DNA of 50,302 bases from Anaerolineae bacterium (GTDB lineage Bacteria > Chloroflexota > Anaerolineae > Anaerolineales > Villigracilaceae), in contig JABGOQ010000068.1 in assembly GCA_018645405.1 (NCBI GenBank), forward strand, positions 1 through 50,302, read 5' to 3'. The notes beneath the pieces are model-generated. The model was not told where the DNA came from and ran no database searches. It saw only the letters and a program-made list of their open reading frames with translations. Positions 41,177-49,975 of the stretch are shown here, piece by piece. Positions within the stretch are counted from its first letter, which is position 1, and each line of letters opens with the position of its first letter. Both the position numbers and the translations under genes were made by a program.

Positions 41177-42667
41177 ATGAAAACACAGATCATTCAACTC
41201 GAACCCCACGACGACCAACTCTCCATTCGCGACAAGATGAACTGGAGCAAAACTCCGCGCATCTTGTTAGTTTTGCCGCGTCGGCGTAAATTCAAATTAG
41301 ATACCCTTGACCTCAAACTTCTCCAACGCCATGCCATTAATCTTGGCGCAGAATTGGGCTTGGTCACCAAATCGTCCAAAATAATTCGTGCCGCCACTGA
41401 GTTGAATATCCCTTTTTTTGAGAGCAATCTCATGGCGCAGCGCGAAGCCTGGATACCGCAAAAACGCACTCGTTATAAAAAGCCTAATGTACAAATAAAC
41501 CTGCGCGAAGCTCGCAAAGAGCTTCACTCCCCTGAAGCAAAATGGAAATCACATCTCGCCACACAGCTGGTCTTTTTCTCCCTCGCCACACTCGCCCTGC
41601 TCAGCCTTGCTTTTGCCTTTATCCCTCGGGCAGAGATCAAGCTAGAGCCAGAGAAACGCACCCAAAGTCTCACCATTCCTGTACGGGCAAATATCAATAT
41701 CGACGAGGTTTTTCTTTCGGGCAGCATCCCTGCCCATCAGTTGCACGCCAATTTAACGCACCAACGTTCACTCACGGCAACTGGTCAGGTGGCGATTCCA
41801 GTTCAAATCGCGCGCGGTTCCGTCATCTTCCGAAATTTAACTGATTCGCCTACCAAAATCCCCGCAGGGACAATCATCCGCAATATTGAAGATGATGAAA
41901 TCCGATTTGAGACATTGGATGATGCAGAGATCGAGGCCGGTGTGGATGCGGAGGTCGAGATCCGCGTCAAGTCTTTGGTTTTCGGCGAGCGTGGCAATCT
42001 TGACCCGAACTTGCTTCAGGCCATTGAAGGTGAACTGAGCCTTTGGCTGGCTGCCACCAATCCCGAACCGACAAGCGGCGGCAGCGACGATTTTGTAAGC
42101 GCCCCCACCGACCGTGACCGCAACGATCTACGTGATTTAATGATGGCCTACTTCAACAAAGAAGCCGAAGAAGAGATAAAAAAAGAGCTTGCAGAGGGTG
42201 ATCTCATTTTCCCTGACTCATTTAGCGAAATTGAAATTCTCGAAGAAACTTATGACCCGCCCGAAGGAGAAACGGGCAACCGCCTAACACTAACGATGAG
42301 TGTTGCTTATGAAATTCTCTTTGCCAAAAATGAAGATTTAACCGAGCTGGCACACTCTGCCCTTACTGCCTCTGCGCCATCAGGATTTGACCCTGTGCCT
42401 AATTCACTAGAGATTACACCAGCAAGCGAATTTGAGAGCAATCTACTTGGCATCACCGCCTGGCAAATGCACGTAGAACAAGAGCTGCTCCCAAATATTT
42501 CAGCCGCACAGGTTGCCGCGCTCACGCAAGGTCGCAACCCGGAAATTGCCATAGACAATCTACATAAAAGTTATGCCTTAGCCTCCGAGCCAGGAATTAC
42601 CATTTCCCCCACATGGTGGAAGTGGCTGCCCCTCGCACCTTTTAGAATTGATGTTGTCGTGAAGTAA
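41177..42667 (+). CDS. Single-pass membrane protein with baseplate-J-like domain
   Basis: A 496-residue protein: a cytoplasmic N-terminal part of about 130 residues with a basic stretch, one membrane helix (about 133-155), and an outside beta-rich region. Residues 210-290 (GSVIFRNLTDSPTKIPAGTI, then AGVDAEVEIRVKSLVFGERGNLD) resemble the conserved strand and GexGNv turn of baseplate J/gp47 domains. It is not part of a phage cluster: ruvX and mltG follow, so a cell-envelope role is more likely. The message seems to be leaderless. Confidence 0.78.
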   Translation: MKTQIIQLEPHDDQLSIRDKMNWSKTPRILLVLPRRRKFKLDTLDLKLLQRHAINLGAELGLVTKSSKIIRAATELNIPFFESNLMAQREAWIPQKRTRYKKPNVQINLREARKELHSPEAKWKSHLATQLVFFSLATLALLSLAFAFIPRAEIKLEPEKRTQSLTIPVRANINIDEVFLSGSIPAHQLHANLTHQRSLTATGQVAIPVQIARGSVIFRNLTDSPTKIPAGTIIRNIEDDEIRFETLDDAEIEAGVDAEVEIRVKSLVFGERGNLDPNLLQAIEGELSLWLAATNPEPTSGGSDDFVSAPTDRDRNDLRDLMMAYFNKEAEEEIKKELAEGDLIFPDSFSEIEILEETYDPPEGETGNRLTLTMSVAYEILFAKNEDLTELAHSALTASAPSGFDPVPNSLEITPASEFESNLLGITAWQMHVEQELLPNISAAQVAALTQGRNPEIAIDNLHKSYALASEPGITISPTWWKWLPLAPFRIDVVVK

Positions 42668-42751
42668 AACCGCCAAGAACGCAAAGTTTATTCTTTTCTT
42701 GGTGTCTTTAAAAACTCTTGGCGCTCTTCGCGCCTTCGCGGTTAAAAACCT
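42667..42751. repeat. Palindromic repeat, family C, copy 2
   Basis: AACCGCCAAGAACGCAAAG faces CTTCGCGCCTTCGCGGTT; between them TCTTGGTGTCT and ACTCTTGGCGC give further pairing. It begins at the stop codon of the baseplate-J-like gene and ends 11 bases before the ruvX start. Confidence 0.65.
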
Positions 42752-42761
42752 TGCTACCCTT

Positions 42762-43172
42762 ATGAAAATACTCGCCGTAGACCCCGGACAAAAAAATATC
42801 GGACTCGCCATCAGTGATGAGCTTGGCATCAGTGCCAGACCCTTAACGATCATCAAACATATAAAACGAGAGATAGATGCTGCTCAAGTCGCTGCAATTG
42901 CTGCCGAAAACGACGCAAAACTAATCATCATCGGGCAATCTCTTGATGAAGAAGGCAAACCTACCTTCGAGGGACGCCGCTCCGCTCGTTTTGCAAAAGC
43001 CCTCCGCGCCCAAACCGACCTCCCCGTCGAACTCTGGGATGAAGCCTATAGCACACAAGATGCACGTCAAAGCTATATAGACATGGGCATTTCACGCAAA
43101 AAACGCCGCGGGCATTTAGATGATGTAGCTGCGGCAGTTATCTTACGCTCTTATCTGGAAAGTAAGAATTAG
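42762..43172 (+). CDS. ruvX: RuvX/YqgF-type RNase H-fold nuclease
   Basis: A 136-residue protein of the YqgF/RuvX family, implicated in 16S rRNA 5' processing and Holliday junction resolution. The RNase H-like active site is visible: AVDPGQKNIGLAISD at residues 5-19 (Asp7), GQSLDEEGKPTFEGRR, and the C-terminal Asp in RRGHLDDVAAAVIL. ATG 42762 is chosen because the conserved sequence starts there; an earlier in-frame start would run into the family C repeat. No Shine-Dalgarno. It precedes mltG, a common arrangement. Confidence 0.93.
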   Translation: MKILAVDPGQKNIGLAISDELGISARPLTIIKHIKREIDAAQVAAIAAENDAKLIIIGQSLDEEGKPTFEGRRSARFAKALRAQTDLPVELWDEAYSTQDARQSYIDMGISRKKRRGHLDDVAAAVILRSYLESKN

Positions 43173-43250
43173 AAAACAGGAAACCTTGTTTCCAATTCCC
43201 AACTCCCGACTCCCAATTTTTCTTTCAACCTTAAACCTTAAACATTTCCC

Positions 43251-44360
43251 ATGCGCCGTTTTTTTATCGTAGTCACCCTCCTCATCATCATCATAGCCCT
43301 CGTAATCATCCTCGCTATCTCTGTATTTGCAAAATCCAAATATGGTGAAGCCTCCTCCGCGCTCGGCAGCTATCAACGCCTAAGCTATGCAACAAAAATC
43401 CTTTGGCACGACTCTAGCATCAAACGCGCTGCCGACCCTTATGGCATAGAGCAAAATTTCAACGTAGAGATCGGCGAATCTCCCTACCAAATCGCGGCAC
43501 GCCTCGAAGAAGAAAATCTCATCCTCGACGACGAAGCCTTCCTGACCCTCCTCATCTACACCGGCATGGACACTCACCTCATGCCCGGCAACTACCGCCT
43601 CAGCCCCTCCCTCTCCATGCAAAGCATCGCAGGAATGTTACAAGATACGCGTGCCAGTCAGATTATTTTTGTCGTCCTACCCGGATGGCGGATGGAAGAA
43701 ATCGCCGCGTCGCTCCCCACCTCTGGCTTGTTCATTGCAGAAGAATCATTTCTGGAGGCTGCAGGATCTCCGCCTCCCCTTGTTTTCTCCGAAGGTGATG
43801 CAAGAGATGCAACGAGCAGTGAAGGCTTCTTCTTCCCCGATTCTTATCTTTTATCTCGCAACCTGACTGCCGATCAACTTATCAGCGAGCTGACGTTAAA
43901 TTTCGCCCGCAATCTCACTCCTGAAATCAAGGCCGGTTTCGCTACGCAAGGGTTAACGGTATACGACGCAGTCAAACTCGCGTCCATCGTCCAGAGAGAA
44001 GCGGTCGTCGCGGATGAACGGGCGATGATCGCGTCGGTATTTCTTAATAGACTCCGAGCAAGCCAAAAATTGGAGACTGATCCGACTATCCAATATGCGC
44101 TCGGTTACGATGAAATCAGTCAAAATTGGTGGAAAGCGCCACTCACTTACGCCGATCTCGAAGTCATCTCTCCGTACAATACTTATCTCCATGCTGGGTT
44201 ACCGCCCACACCGATCTGCAACCCCTCGCTGGGATCGTTGGAATCGGTCGCCTTCCCCGCTGAAACGCCCTACTTTTATTTCCGCGCTAGCTGCGATGGG
44301 AGCGGGCTACATGCCTTTGCCGAGACCTTTGAAGGACATCTGGCAAATGGTTGTGAATAA
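43251..44360 (+). CDS. mltG: Endolytic murein transglycosylase MltG (YceG)
   Basis: MltG cleaves nascent peptidoglycan strands at the membrane. One N-terminal membrane helix (residues 4-27) is followed by a LysM-like domain (FNVEIGESPYQIAARLEEENLI) and the YceG domain: the catalytic Glu250 in SIVQREAV, then TDPTIQYALG and YNTYLHAGLPPTPICNPSLGSL. The length of 369 residues is normal. No Shine-Dalgarno before the ATG; the 78-base gap after ruvX holds a small GGAAAC/GTTTCC hairpin. Confidence 0.95.
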   Translation: MRRFFIVVTLLIIIIALVIILAISVFAKSKYGEASSALGSYQRLSYATKILWHDSSIKRAADPYGIEQNFNVEIGESPYQIAARLEEENLILDDEAFLTLLIYTGMDTHLMPGNYRLSPSLSMQSIAGMLQDTRASQIIFVVLPGWRMEEIAASLPTSGLFIAEESFLEAAGSPPPLVFSEGDARDATSSEGFFFPDSYLLSRNLTADQLISELTLNFARNLTPEIKAGFATQGLTVYDAVKLASIVQREAVVADERAMIASVFLNRLRASQKLETDPTIQYALGYDEISQNWWKAPLTYADLEVISPYNTYLHAGLPPTPICNPSLGSLESVAFPAETPYFYFRASCDGSGLHAFAETFEGHLANGCE

Positions 44361-44371
44361 GACTACTCTAC

Positions 44372-44392
44372 ATCCAATGCTCTGCGTTGGAT
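44372..44392. repeat. Palindromic repeat, family E, copy 2
   Basis: ATCCAA, the core TGCTCTGCG, then TTGGAT. The core is identical to the copy at 13335-13355, whose arms are TCCCAA/TTGGGA: the arms differ by changes that keep pairing. Confidence 0.6.
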
Positions 44393-44426
44393 ACTTTTCT
44401 GATTATACAAATACGGAGCACGCTCA

Positions 44427-44990
44427 ATGAAACGCTTCTTCTTCAACTTTAGATATTTCCGCAACAATATCCCCTGGGACAGTGGCATCTCCCCGCCCGA
44501 ACTGCTTGAGTTTATTACCAAATATCCACCAGGGCGCGCGATAGATCTCGGCTGTGGCACAGGCACAAATGTGATCACTCTCACCGAACATGGCTGGCAA
44601 GTCAGCGGCGTAGACTTTGTTCCACGTGCCATCAAAATCGCTCGACGCAAAATCAAAGCTGCCAAAATTGACGCCGATTTACATGTTGGTGATGTGACAA
44701 AATTGCGACAAATTCAAAGTAAATTTGATCTTGCCTTAGATATGGGCTGCTTCCATAATTTAGAAAAGAAGAAAGGGGATTATCTCAATCGTCTTGACGA
44801 AATTCTTGCCCCAAGCGGATACTGGCTCTTATACGCTCATATGCTCTCACCCCAATTTAGCGATCCAAATCATGGGCTTTCTACTGATGATTTCAAAATG
44901 ATAGAAAGTCGATTTGATTTAATCTCTCGCACAGATAGCCACGATAAAATCGGTCGTAACGCAGTCTGGGCTTTATTTCAGAAAAAATAA
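44427..44990 (+). CDS. Class I SAM-dependent methyltransferase
   Basis: A 187-residue methyltransferase with motif I AIDLGCGTGTNVITL, the acidic residue at the end of strand 2 (VSGVDFVPRAI) and motif III-like LALDMGCFHNL. It resembles small methyltransferases of the TehB/UbiE-like group; the substrate is unknown. GGAG lies nine bases before the ATG. It follows mltG and may share its transcript. Confidence 0.88.
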   Translation: MKRFFFNFRYFRNNIPWDSGISPPELLEFITKYPPGRAIDLGCGTGTNVITLTEHGWQVSGVDFVPRAIKIARRKIKAAKIDADLHVGDVTKLRQIQSKFDLALDMGCFHNLEKKKGDYLNRLDEILAPSGYWLLYAHMLSPQFSDPNHGLSTDDFKMIESRFDLISRTDSHDKIGRNAVWALFQKK

Positions 44991-45014
44991 TTTCCCTACC
45001 GTTCCCCAAACATT

Positions 45015-45968
45015 ATGCATCTACTCTTCCTCTTCCTCGACGGTGTCGGTCTCGGCGCGAATAACCCTGAAATCAATCCCTTTGCTCGCGCGAAAATGCC
45101 AACATTGCACGCCCTACTCGGCAATCAAACTCTCATTGCAGACAGTGCTCCTTATCACGATGAGGCTGCTACCCTCCTCGCGCTGGATACAACACTCAAC
45201 GTAGCGGGGATGCCCCAATCTGCGACGGGGCAGGCAACTTTGCTGACAGGCATCAATATCCCCGCTGAGATTGGCTATCATTATGGGCCCAAGCCAAATG
45301 CTGACGTAAGACAATATTTAACCTCATCACAGAGCACACAGAAAATCACAGAGAAAAAGTTTGGTATCACCATATTTTCATGGCTACGCGCAAAAAACAA
45401 GACTGCTGCGTTGCTAAATGCCTATCCAGATGGCTATTTTAAAGGGATTAATTCTGGGAAACGACTCTATTCAGCTATTCCGCTGGCTGTCACACAGGCG
45501 GGATTTCCCCTCTTCACAGCCGAAGATCTATATGCGGAACGTGCGCTCTCTGCTGATTTTACAGGCGAGGGCTGGCGAAAAATGCTCAAAGATGAAGATG
45601 CGCCCATCTTCGCACCAAAAGCTGCTGGAGAAAAATTGGTAGAACTTTGCAGTCAAGATGATTTCTCTTTCTTTGAATATTGGGCAAGCGATTACGCCGG
45701 TCATAAACAAGATATGGAATGGGCTATCAAACAACTCGAAGTTTTCGATGGTGTCTTGGCGGGGCTAATTAAAGCCATGCCCAAAGACCTGCTTGTTTTA
45801 GTTACATCTGACCATGGGAATATGGAAGATCTATCCACACGCAGGCACACAATAGCAAAAGTGCCTTGCTTATTAATTGGCACAGAAGAAATTAGAGAGA
45901 AATTTGTAGAGGAAGGCTTGAAAAATTTAGCAGATATCACGCCTGCAATAAAGAGGGTCTTTCCCTAA
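45015..45968 (+). CDS. Alkaline phosphatase superfamily metalloenzyme
   Basis: A 317-residue protein with the metal-binding pattern of the phosphoglycerate mutase/alkaline phosphatase superfamily: FLDGVGLG at the N-terminus, the nucleophile region SATGQATLLTG, YWASDYAGHKQD, VTSDHGNMED and RHTIAKVP. It is much shorter than iPGM (about 510 residues), lacking most of the transferase domain, so it is likely a phosphatase or phosphomutase of unknown substrate rather than a glycolytic mutase. The ATG has no Shine-Dalgarno. Confidence 0.86.
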   Translation: MHLLFLFLDGVGLGANNPEINPFARAKMPTLHALLGNQTLIADSAPYHDEAATLLALDTTLNVAGMPQSATGQATLLTGINIPAEIGYHYGPKPNADVRQYLTSSQSTQKITEKKFGITIFSWLRAKNKTAALLNAYPDGYFKGINSGKRLYSAIPLAVTQAGFPLFTAEDLYAERALSADFTGEGWRKMLKDEDAPIFAPKAAGEKLVELCSQDDFSFFEYWASDYAGHKQDMEWAIKQLEVFDGVLAGLIKAMPKDLLVLVTSDHGNMEDLSTRRHTIAKVPCLLIGTEEIREKFVEEGLKNLADITPAIKRVFP

Positions 45969-46041
45969 AATAAAAAACTCTAAGGTATTTAGACATCACC
46001 CTCTACCATCAATTGTCGCGACATAGAACTCCATGAAGCAT

Positions 46042-47577
46042 CTACGGGGTCATATCATAGAGATAGGCATTCGCTCCATTCGAAGCAGCACCCCCAACGC
46101 TATCAATAAGCGTACCATATTTGTTAATGAAACTAAGATAATAAGATTGTGTATCCTCGTCTTCACAGTTTGGACAATCTGCAACCTCAGAAAAAATAAA
46201 CCAAACTCTTTCCTCTCCAGCGAGAACATCCACATCATCTCTAAAACCTTGATGGGCATCTTGCTTAAAAGGACCATCAATACCAATAATAATATTTTCT
46301 TCATCAATCCCATATAGTGGCGCGTAATAACTAACCACAGAGTTTGATCTATAAAAGACATACACAATATCATCTGGATGCTTCTTCTCAGCTACATATT
46401 CAATAACTGGTCGAATATTAACAGTCCTTCCCGAAAACACCCTTTCATAAGTAATAGGTACTATCTGCCAAACGATGAAAAAGGCTAACATTCCAGTCAA
46501 AACTATAGCAAAATCACGATTCCACTTGGAAAAAACCCAGTATATTCCTCGAAAACCTTCTGCTGTCAACAATATAATAAAAGGAATAAGAAATAAGAGG
46601 AAACGATCTTTAAGGGGGTAAAGATGTAAAGCGGAGGCCATATAAACAATAACAAAAGGAGAAATCAACAAGAAAGCAATTTTCCGGTTTCTTATTAAGG
46701 CTGATAAAGCTCCAATAGGAATCAATATTAATGTAGCCCATGTCATTATCTGGTCAGGTTTATGGTATGTATAGTCCAAAAAATATAGAAAAGTTCTTCC
46801 ATACCATGCCTTATTGCTCCAAGGAGGAGATGGAACATAGGCTTTCCGCCAGTATTCGATCAAATAACCATCCGCGACGATATGCCGTAAAGAAACCAGA
46901 TATTCTATCCCGAAGCTGAACAACCATCCAAGCCCAATACTAAGTATCCAAGCCCAAGGCACATATTCTTTTTGCGTAATTTTCTCAAATGCCAGTGTTA
47001 TCCCAATACCTGCCAAAATAAAAACCGATGGGTGCGAAATCCATATCACCACGGAACCGACAATACCCAACAAGAAAAATTCTTTACTCTTCGCTTCTTC
47101 CTTGAAACAATTACCTGCCAAAAATATTAGTAAAGATGCGACCATGATGTCACTAGAATATTGCTTAGCCTCTGAAGAATGGTATACAAACCACCAAGTA
47201 ATAGAAGCGATTGCAAGAGCAAATAATCCTGCTGGTCCAAGATGCGTCCGAGCAAAGCGGTATATAAAATAAATAACCAGAACACCCGATATCAACGGGA
47301 AAATTCGGAAGACATAATCATGGTTTCCAAAAATAGTAATAAAAAATTTCTCAACAAATAAAAAACCTACGGGAGCTGCTTGATGATAGTCTAGCAATTG
47401 AGCCAATTCACTGAAGTCTCGAGTAACCAAATTGATTGCCAAACTGGCTTCATCTGCCCACAAAGAACGATTGAGAAAATATAAATATGACCGCAAAAAG
47501 ATACCTAAAAGGATTATTCCCCACCACATGTACCTTGAGACTAAAAAAGATTGAATTTGATTCCATGTTTTCCGCAT
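46042..47577 (-). CDS. Multi-pass glycosyltransferase, GT39/ArnT-like
   Basis: A 511-residue protein with about 10-12 membrane helices. RSLWADEASLAINL near residue 35, an Asp-Glu pair in the first outside loop, is the hallmark of GT-C enzymes such as PMT/ArnT that use polyprenyl-phosphate sugars on the outer face. The C-terminal soluble domain has four Cys, two in ADCPNCED. ATG 47577, with GAG nine bases before it, is preferred over TTG 47637. The gene is more AT-rich than its neighbours. Acceptor and sugar are unknown. Confidence 0.84.
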   Translation of the reverse strand: MRKTWNQIQSFLVSRYMWWGIILLGIFLRSYLYFLNRSLWADEASLAINLVTRDFSELAQLLDYHQAAPVGFLFVEKFFITIFGNHDYVFRIFPLISGVLVIYFIYRFARTHLGPAGLFALAIASITWWFVYHSSEAKQYSSDIMVASLLIFLAGNCFKEEAKSKEFFLLGIVGSVVIWISHPSVFILAGIGITLAFEKITQKEYVPWAWILSIGLGWLFSFGIEYLVSLRHIVADGYLIEYWRKAYVPSPPWSNKAWYGRTFLYFLDYTYHKPDQIMTWATLILIPIGALSALIRNRKIAFLLISPFVIVYMASALHLYPLKDRFLLFLIPFIILLTAEGFRGIYWVFSKWNRDFAIVLTGMLAFFIVWQIVPITYERVFSGRTVNIRPVIEYVAEKKHPDDIVYVFYRSNSVVSYYAPLYGIDEENIIIGIDGPFKQDAHQGFRDDVDVLAGEERVWFIFSEVADCPNCEDEDTQSYYLSFINKYGTLIDSVGGAASNGANAYLYDMTP

Positions 47578-47721
47578 AATATTTCTCGTTTCTAGCCATT
47601 TAATAATCAAAAGATCTTTTGGTGGGTTCCAAAACAAATATTTTTCAGTAGGACAATTTCAATATATACTAGCAGAATGATTACCTTAATATCACACTGC
47701 GAGATTTTCCAACAGATCGAA

Positions 47722-48906
47722 TTATGCTGAAAAAGCTTGAATACCCGTCTGCGCTCGACCGAGTATTAGGGCATGGATATCATGTGTGCCTTCATAAGTG
47801 TTTACTGCTTCAAGATTCATAACGTGGCGGATGACGTGGTACTCATCTGCAATGCCATTACCACCGTGCATATCGCGCGCATGGCGAGCGATTTCTAGCG
47901 ATTTACCGCAAGAATTACGTTTGATCAGGGAGATCATTTCTGGGGTGGATTTCCCCGCATCCATCAAACGCCCGACTTGTAGAACACCTTGTAATCCCAG
48001 TGTGATTTCGGTCATCATATTTGCTAGTTTGAGCTGAATTAATTGGTTTGCCGCAATCGGGCGCCCAAACTGTGGGCGGTCTAGGGTATATTGACGGGAT
48101 GCGTGCCAACAGAATTCTGCCGCACCCAGCGCACCCCAAGCGATGCCGTAACGTGCCTTATTCAAACAGCCAAAGGGTCCTTTTAAACCATCTACATTGG
48201 GAAGCAGGTTTTCATCGGGGACAAAGACTTCGTCCATGACAATCTCGCCTGTGATGCTGGCACGCAAACTAAACTTGCCTTCAATTTTGGGCGCGCTTAA
48301 GCCTTTCATGCCTTTATCAAGGATAAAGCCGCGGATTTTCTCATCTGTGCTGGCTTTTGCCCAAACAATGAAGACATCCGCGATGGGCGAATTTGTAATC
48401 CATGTTTTGCTACCGTGTAATATCCAGCCCTCGTCTACTTTCTTGGCACGGGTTTCCATGCTACCCGGATCACTGCCATGATTAGGCTCAGTCAGACCGA
48501 AACAGCCAATTAGTTCTCCCGTTGCCAATTTCGGGAGATATTTTTGGCGTTGTTCTTCTAATCCATAGGCATTAATGGGGTGCATAACCAGCGAACTTTG
48601 CACGCTCATTGCACTACGATAGCCACTATCTACGCGCTCTACTTCGCGAGCGATTAGACCATAAGTCACATAATTTAAACCTGCCCCGCCATATTCTTCT
48701 GGAATGGTGGAACCAAGAAACCCCATTTCGCCCATCTGGTTCATGATAGATCGGTCGAAGTGCTCTGTGCGATTTGCCTCGACAATGCCGGGCATTAATT
48801 TCTCCTGGCAAAATCTACGCGCTACGTCACGGATCATGCGTTCTTCATCGTCGAGTTGGTTGTTGAATAAAAGGGGATCATCCCATTTAAATTTTTGCTT
48901 TGCCAT
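47722..48906 (-). CDS. gcdH: Glutaryl-CoA dehydrogenase
   Basis: A 394-residue acyl-CoA dehydrogenase that follows the glutaryl-CoA dehydrogenase family closely: [20 protein letters not shown] (Arg binding the substrate's free carboxylate), [25 protein letters not shown], and the catalytic Glu372 in [17 protein letters not shown]. The Tyr beside the catalytic Glu is kept, which fits the decarboxylating enzymes yielding crotonyl-CoA and CO2. The reduced FAD passes electrons to an electron-transferring flavoprotein, encoded divergently at 49223. It would serve lysine, tryptophan or aromatic degradation. AGGTAATT precedes the ATG. Confidence 0.95.
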   Translation of the reverse strand: MAKQKFKWDDPLLFNNQLDDEERMIRDVARRFCQEKLMPGIVEANRTEHFDRSIMNQMGEMGFLGSTIPEEYGGAGLNYVTYGLIAREVERVDSGYRSAMSVQSSLVMHPINAYGLEEQRQKYLPKLATGELIGCFGLTEPNHGSDPGSMETRAKKVDEGWILHGSKTWITNSPIADVFIVWAKASTDEKIRGFILDKGMKGLSAPKIEGKFSLRASITGEIVMDEVFVPDENLLPNVDGLKGPFGCLNKARYGIAWGALGAAEFCWHASRQYTLDRPQFGRPIAANQLIQLKLANMMTEITLGLQGVLQVGRLMDAGKSTPEMISLIKRNSCGKSLEIARHARDMHGGNGIADEYHVIRHVMNLEAVNTYEGTHDIHALILGRAQTGIQAFSA

Positions 48907-48937
48907 AATTACCTCGTGTTATTTTTTCTAGAAGCCC

Positions 48938-48943
48938 ATTATA
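48938..48943 (-). promoter_or_regulatory. -10 box for the glutaryl-CoA dehydrogenase gene
   Basis: TATAAT on the minus strand, preceded by TTGG, 31 bases before the ATG at 48906. The ribosome site GAGG lies between. No -35 box is clear. Confidence 0.55.
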
Positions 48944-48973
48944 CCAAGTTGGTGATACAGTTTGGAGTGCAAA

Positions 48974-49147
48974 ATGGCTCAATTTTCTTCGCGATCGGAG
49001 AGCTTCAGATTTCCGCCTCGGCAGCAAAAAGTCTACGTCTCCCAAATGCTAATCGAAGGCAATCAAGTTCAAAACACGTGCGAATCTGCTACATATCCGA
49101 GAAAAACCTACCGAACGGTTGGGGGATTTGTGAGTTTTAAGATATAA
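48974..49147 (+). CDS. Possible 57-residue protein between gcdH and etfB
   Basis: An ATG at 48974 with TTGGAG seven bases before it opens a 57-codon frame (begins MAQFSSRSESFRFPPRQQKV). The protein is polar and basic, resembles nothing I know, and its end overlaps the candidate etfB promoter. It may be real or chance; I give it only because the ribosome site is good and it fills the 316-base divergent gap, which otherwise holds only the two promoters. Confidence 0.25.
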   Translation: MAQFSSRSESFRFPPRQQKVYVSQMLIEGNQVQNTCESATYPRKTYRTVGGFVSFKI

Positions 49148-49148
49148 T
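49119..49148 (+). promoter_or_regulatory. Promoter of the etfBA operon
   Basis: TATAAT at 49143-49148 with TTGGGG 18 bases upstream (49119-49124). It leaves a leader of about 70 bases before etfB, which has the strong ribosome site AAAGGAGG at 49209-49216. Confidence 0.6.
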
Positions 49149-49222
49149 CGATTTCATATTCAAAACAATAAGAACGCTTCAACTTTCAAACGCTCAACCT
49201 TAAGATTCAAAGGAGGAACACC

Positions 49223-49975
49223 TTGAAAATCGTAGTCTGTATTAAAGAAGTTCCTGATTCTGCCGCGACCCTTGTTGCAGAAGATGGAGAAGCCACCTGG
49301 GGCGATGCACCATTGGTCATCAACCCCTGGGATGAGTACGCGGTAGAAGCAGCCCTCAACATGGGCGGCGATGTGACCGCCATCAGCATGGGCGGCGACA
49401 AAACCGCGCTCAAACATGCCTTAGCAATGGGCTGCAAAGAAGCCATTTTGGTCTCTGACGATGCACTCGGCAATATCGATACGCAAGGGGCTGCCAAAGT
49501 TCTTGCCGCCGCCATTTCAAAAGTTGGCGATGTAAGCATGGCATTTTTCGGCAAACAAGCCATCGACGGTGATGCGGGCATCACGCCAGCCCAAACCGCG
49601 CGCGTTCTTGGTTGGTCTGCTTTGACCCTCGCCGCCTCCATTGATGTAGATGATGAAAGTGTCAAAGTCGAACGCTCCATCGAAGAAGGCATCCAAACCA
49701 TTAACGCAAATCTCCCCGCTGTTTTTAGCATTGTCAAAGACTACGGCGAGCCGCGCTACCCCTCCTTCATGGGCATTCGAAAAGCCTCCCGTGCTGAAAT
49801 TCCTGAATGGAATCTGGCAGAACTCGGCATCGAGGCCCCCGCTTCTATCGTCGAATTTATCGAAATTTTTAATCCCCCCACCCGCGAAGTCAGTATCGAA
49901 ATGATCGAAGGCGGTAGCCCCGCTGAAATCGCCGAAACCCTCGCAGAAAAAATTATGGCGGAGAAAATCTTATGA
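49223..49975 (+). CDS. etfB: Electron transfer flavoprotein beta subunit
   Basis: A 250-residue ETF beta chain: VCIKEVPDSA at the N-terminus, INPWDEYAVEAALNMGG, the GCKEAILVSDDALGNIDTQGAAKVLA stretch, and the signature GKQAIDGDAGITPAQTARVLGW followed by RYPSFMGIRKASRAEIPEW. ETF takes electrons from acyl-CoA dehydrogenases, here most likely the glutaryl-CoA dehydrogenase transcribed divergently. The start is TTG, supported by the perfect AAAGGAGG seven bases upstream. Its stop overlaps the etfA start as ATGA. Confidence 0.95.
   Translation: MKIVVCIKEVPDSAATLVAEDGEATWGDAPLVINPWDEYAVEAALNMGGDVTAISMGGDKTALKHALAMGCKEAILVSDDALGNIDTQGAAKVLAAAISKVGDVSMAFFGKQAIDGDAGITPAQTARVLGWSALTLAASIDVDDESVKVERSIEEGIQTINANLPAVFSIVKDYGEPRYPSFMGIRKASRAEIPEWNLAELGIEAPASIVEFIEIFNPPTREVSIEMIEGGSPAEIAETLAEKIMAEKIL

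Noticed and set aside
41177-42667. The baseplate-J-like gene as evidence of a prophage or contractile injection system
   Set aside because: The protein is membrane-anchored and neighbouring genes are ruvX and mltG; no tail, sheath or capsid genes occur.
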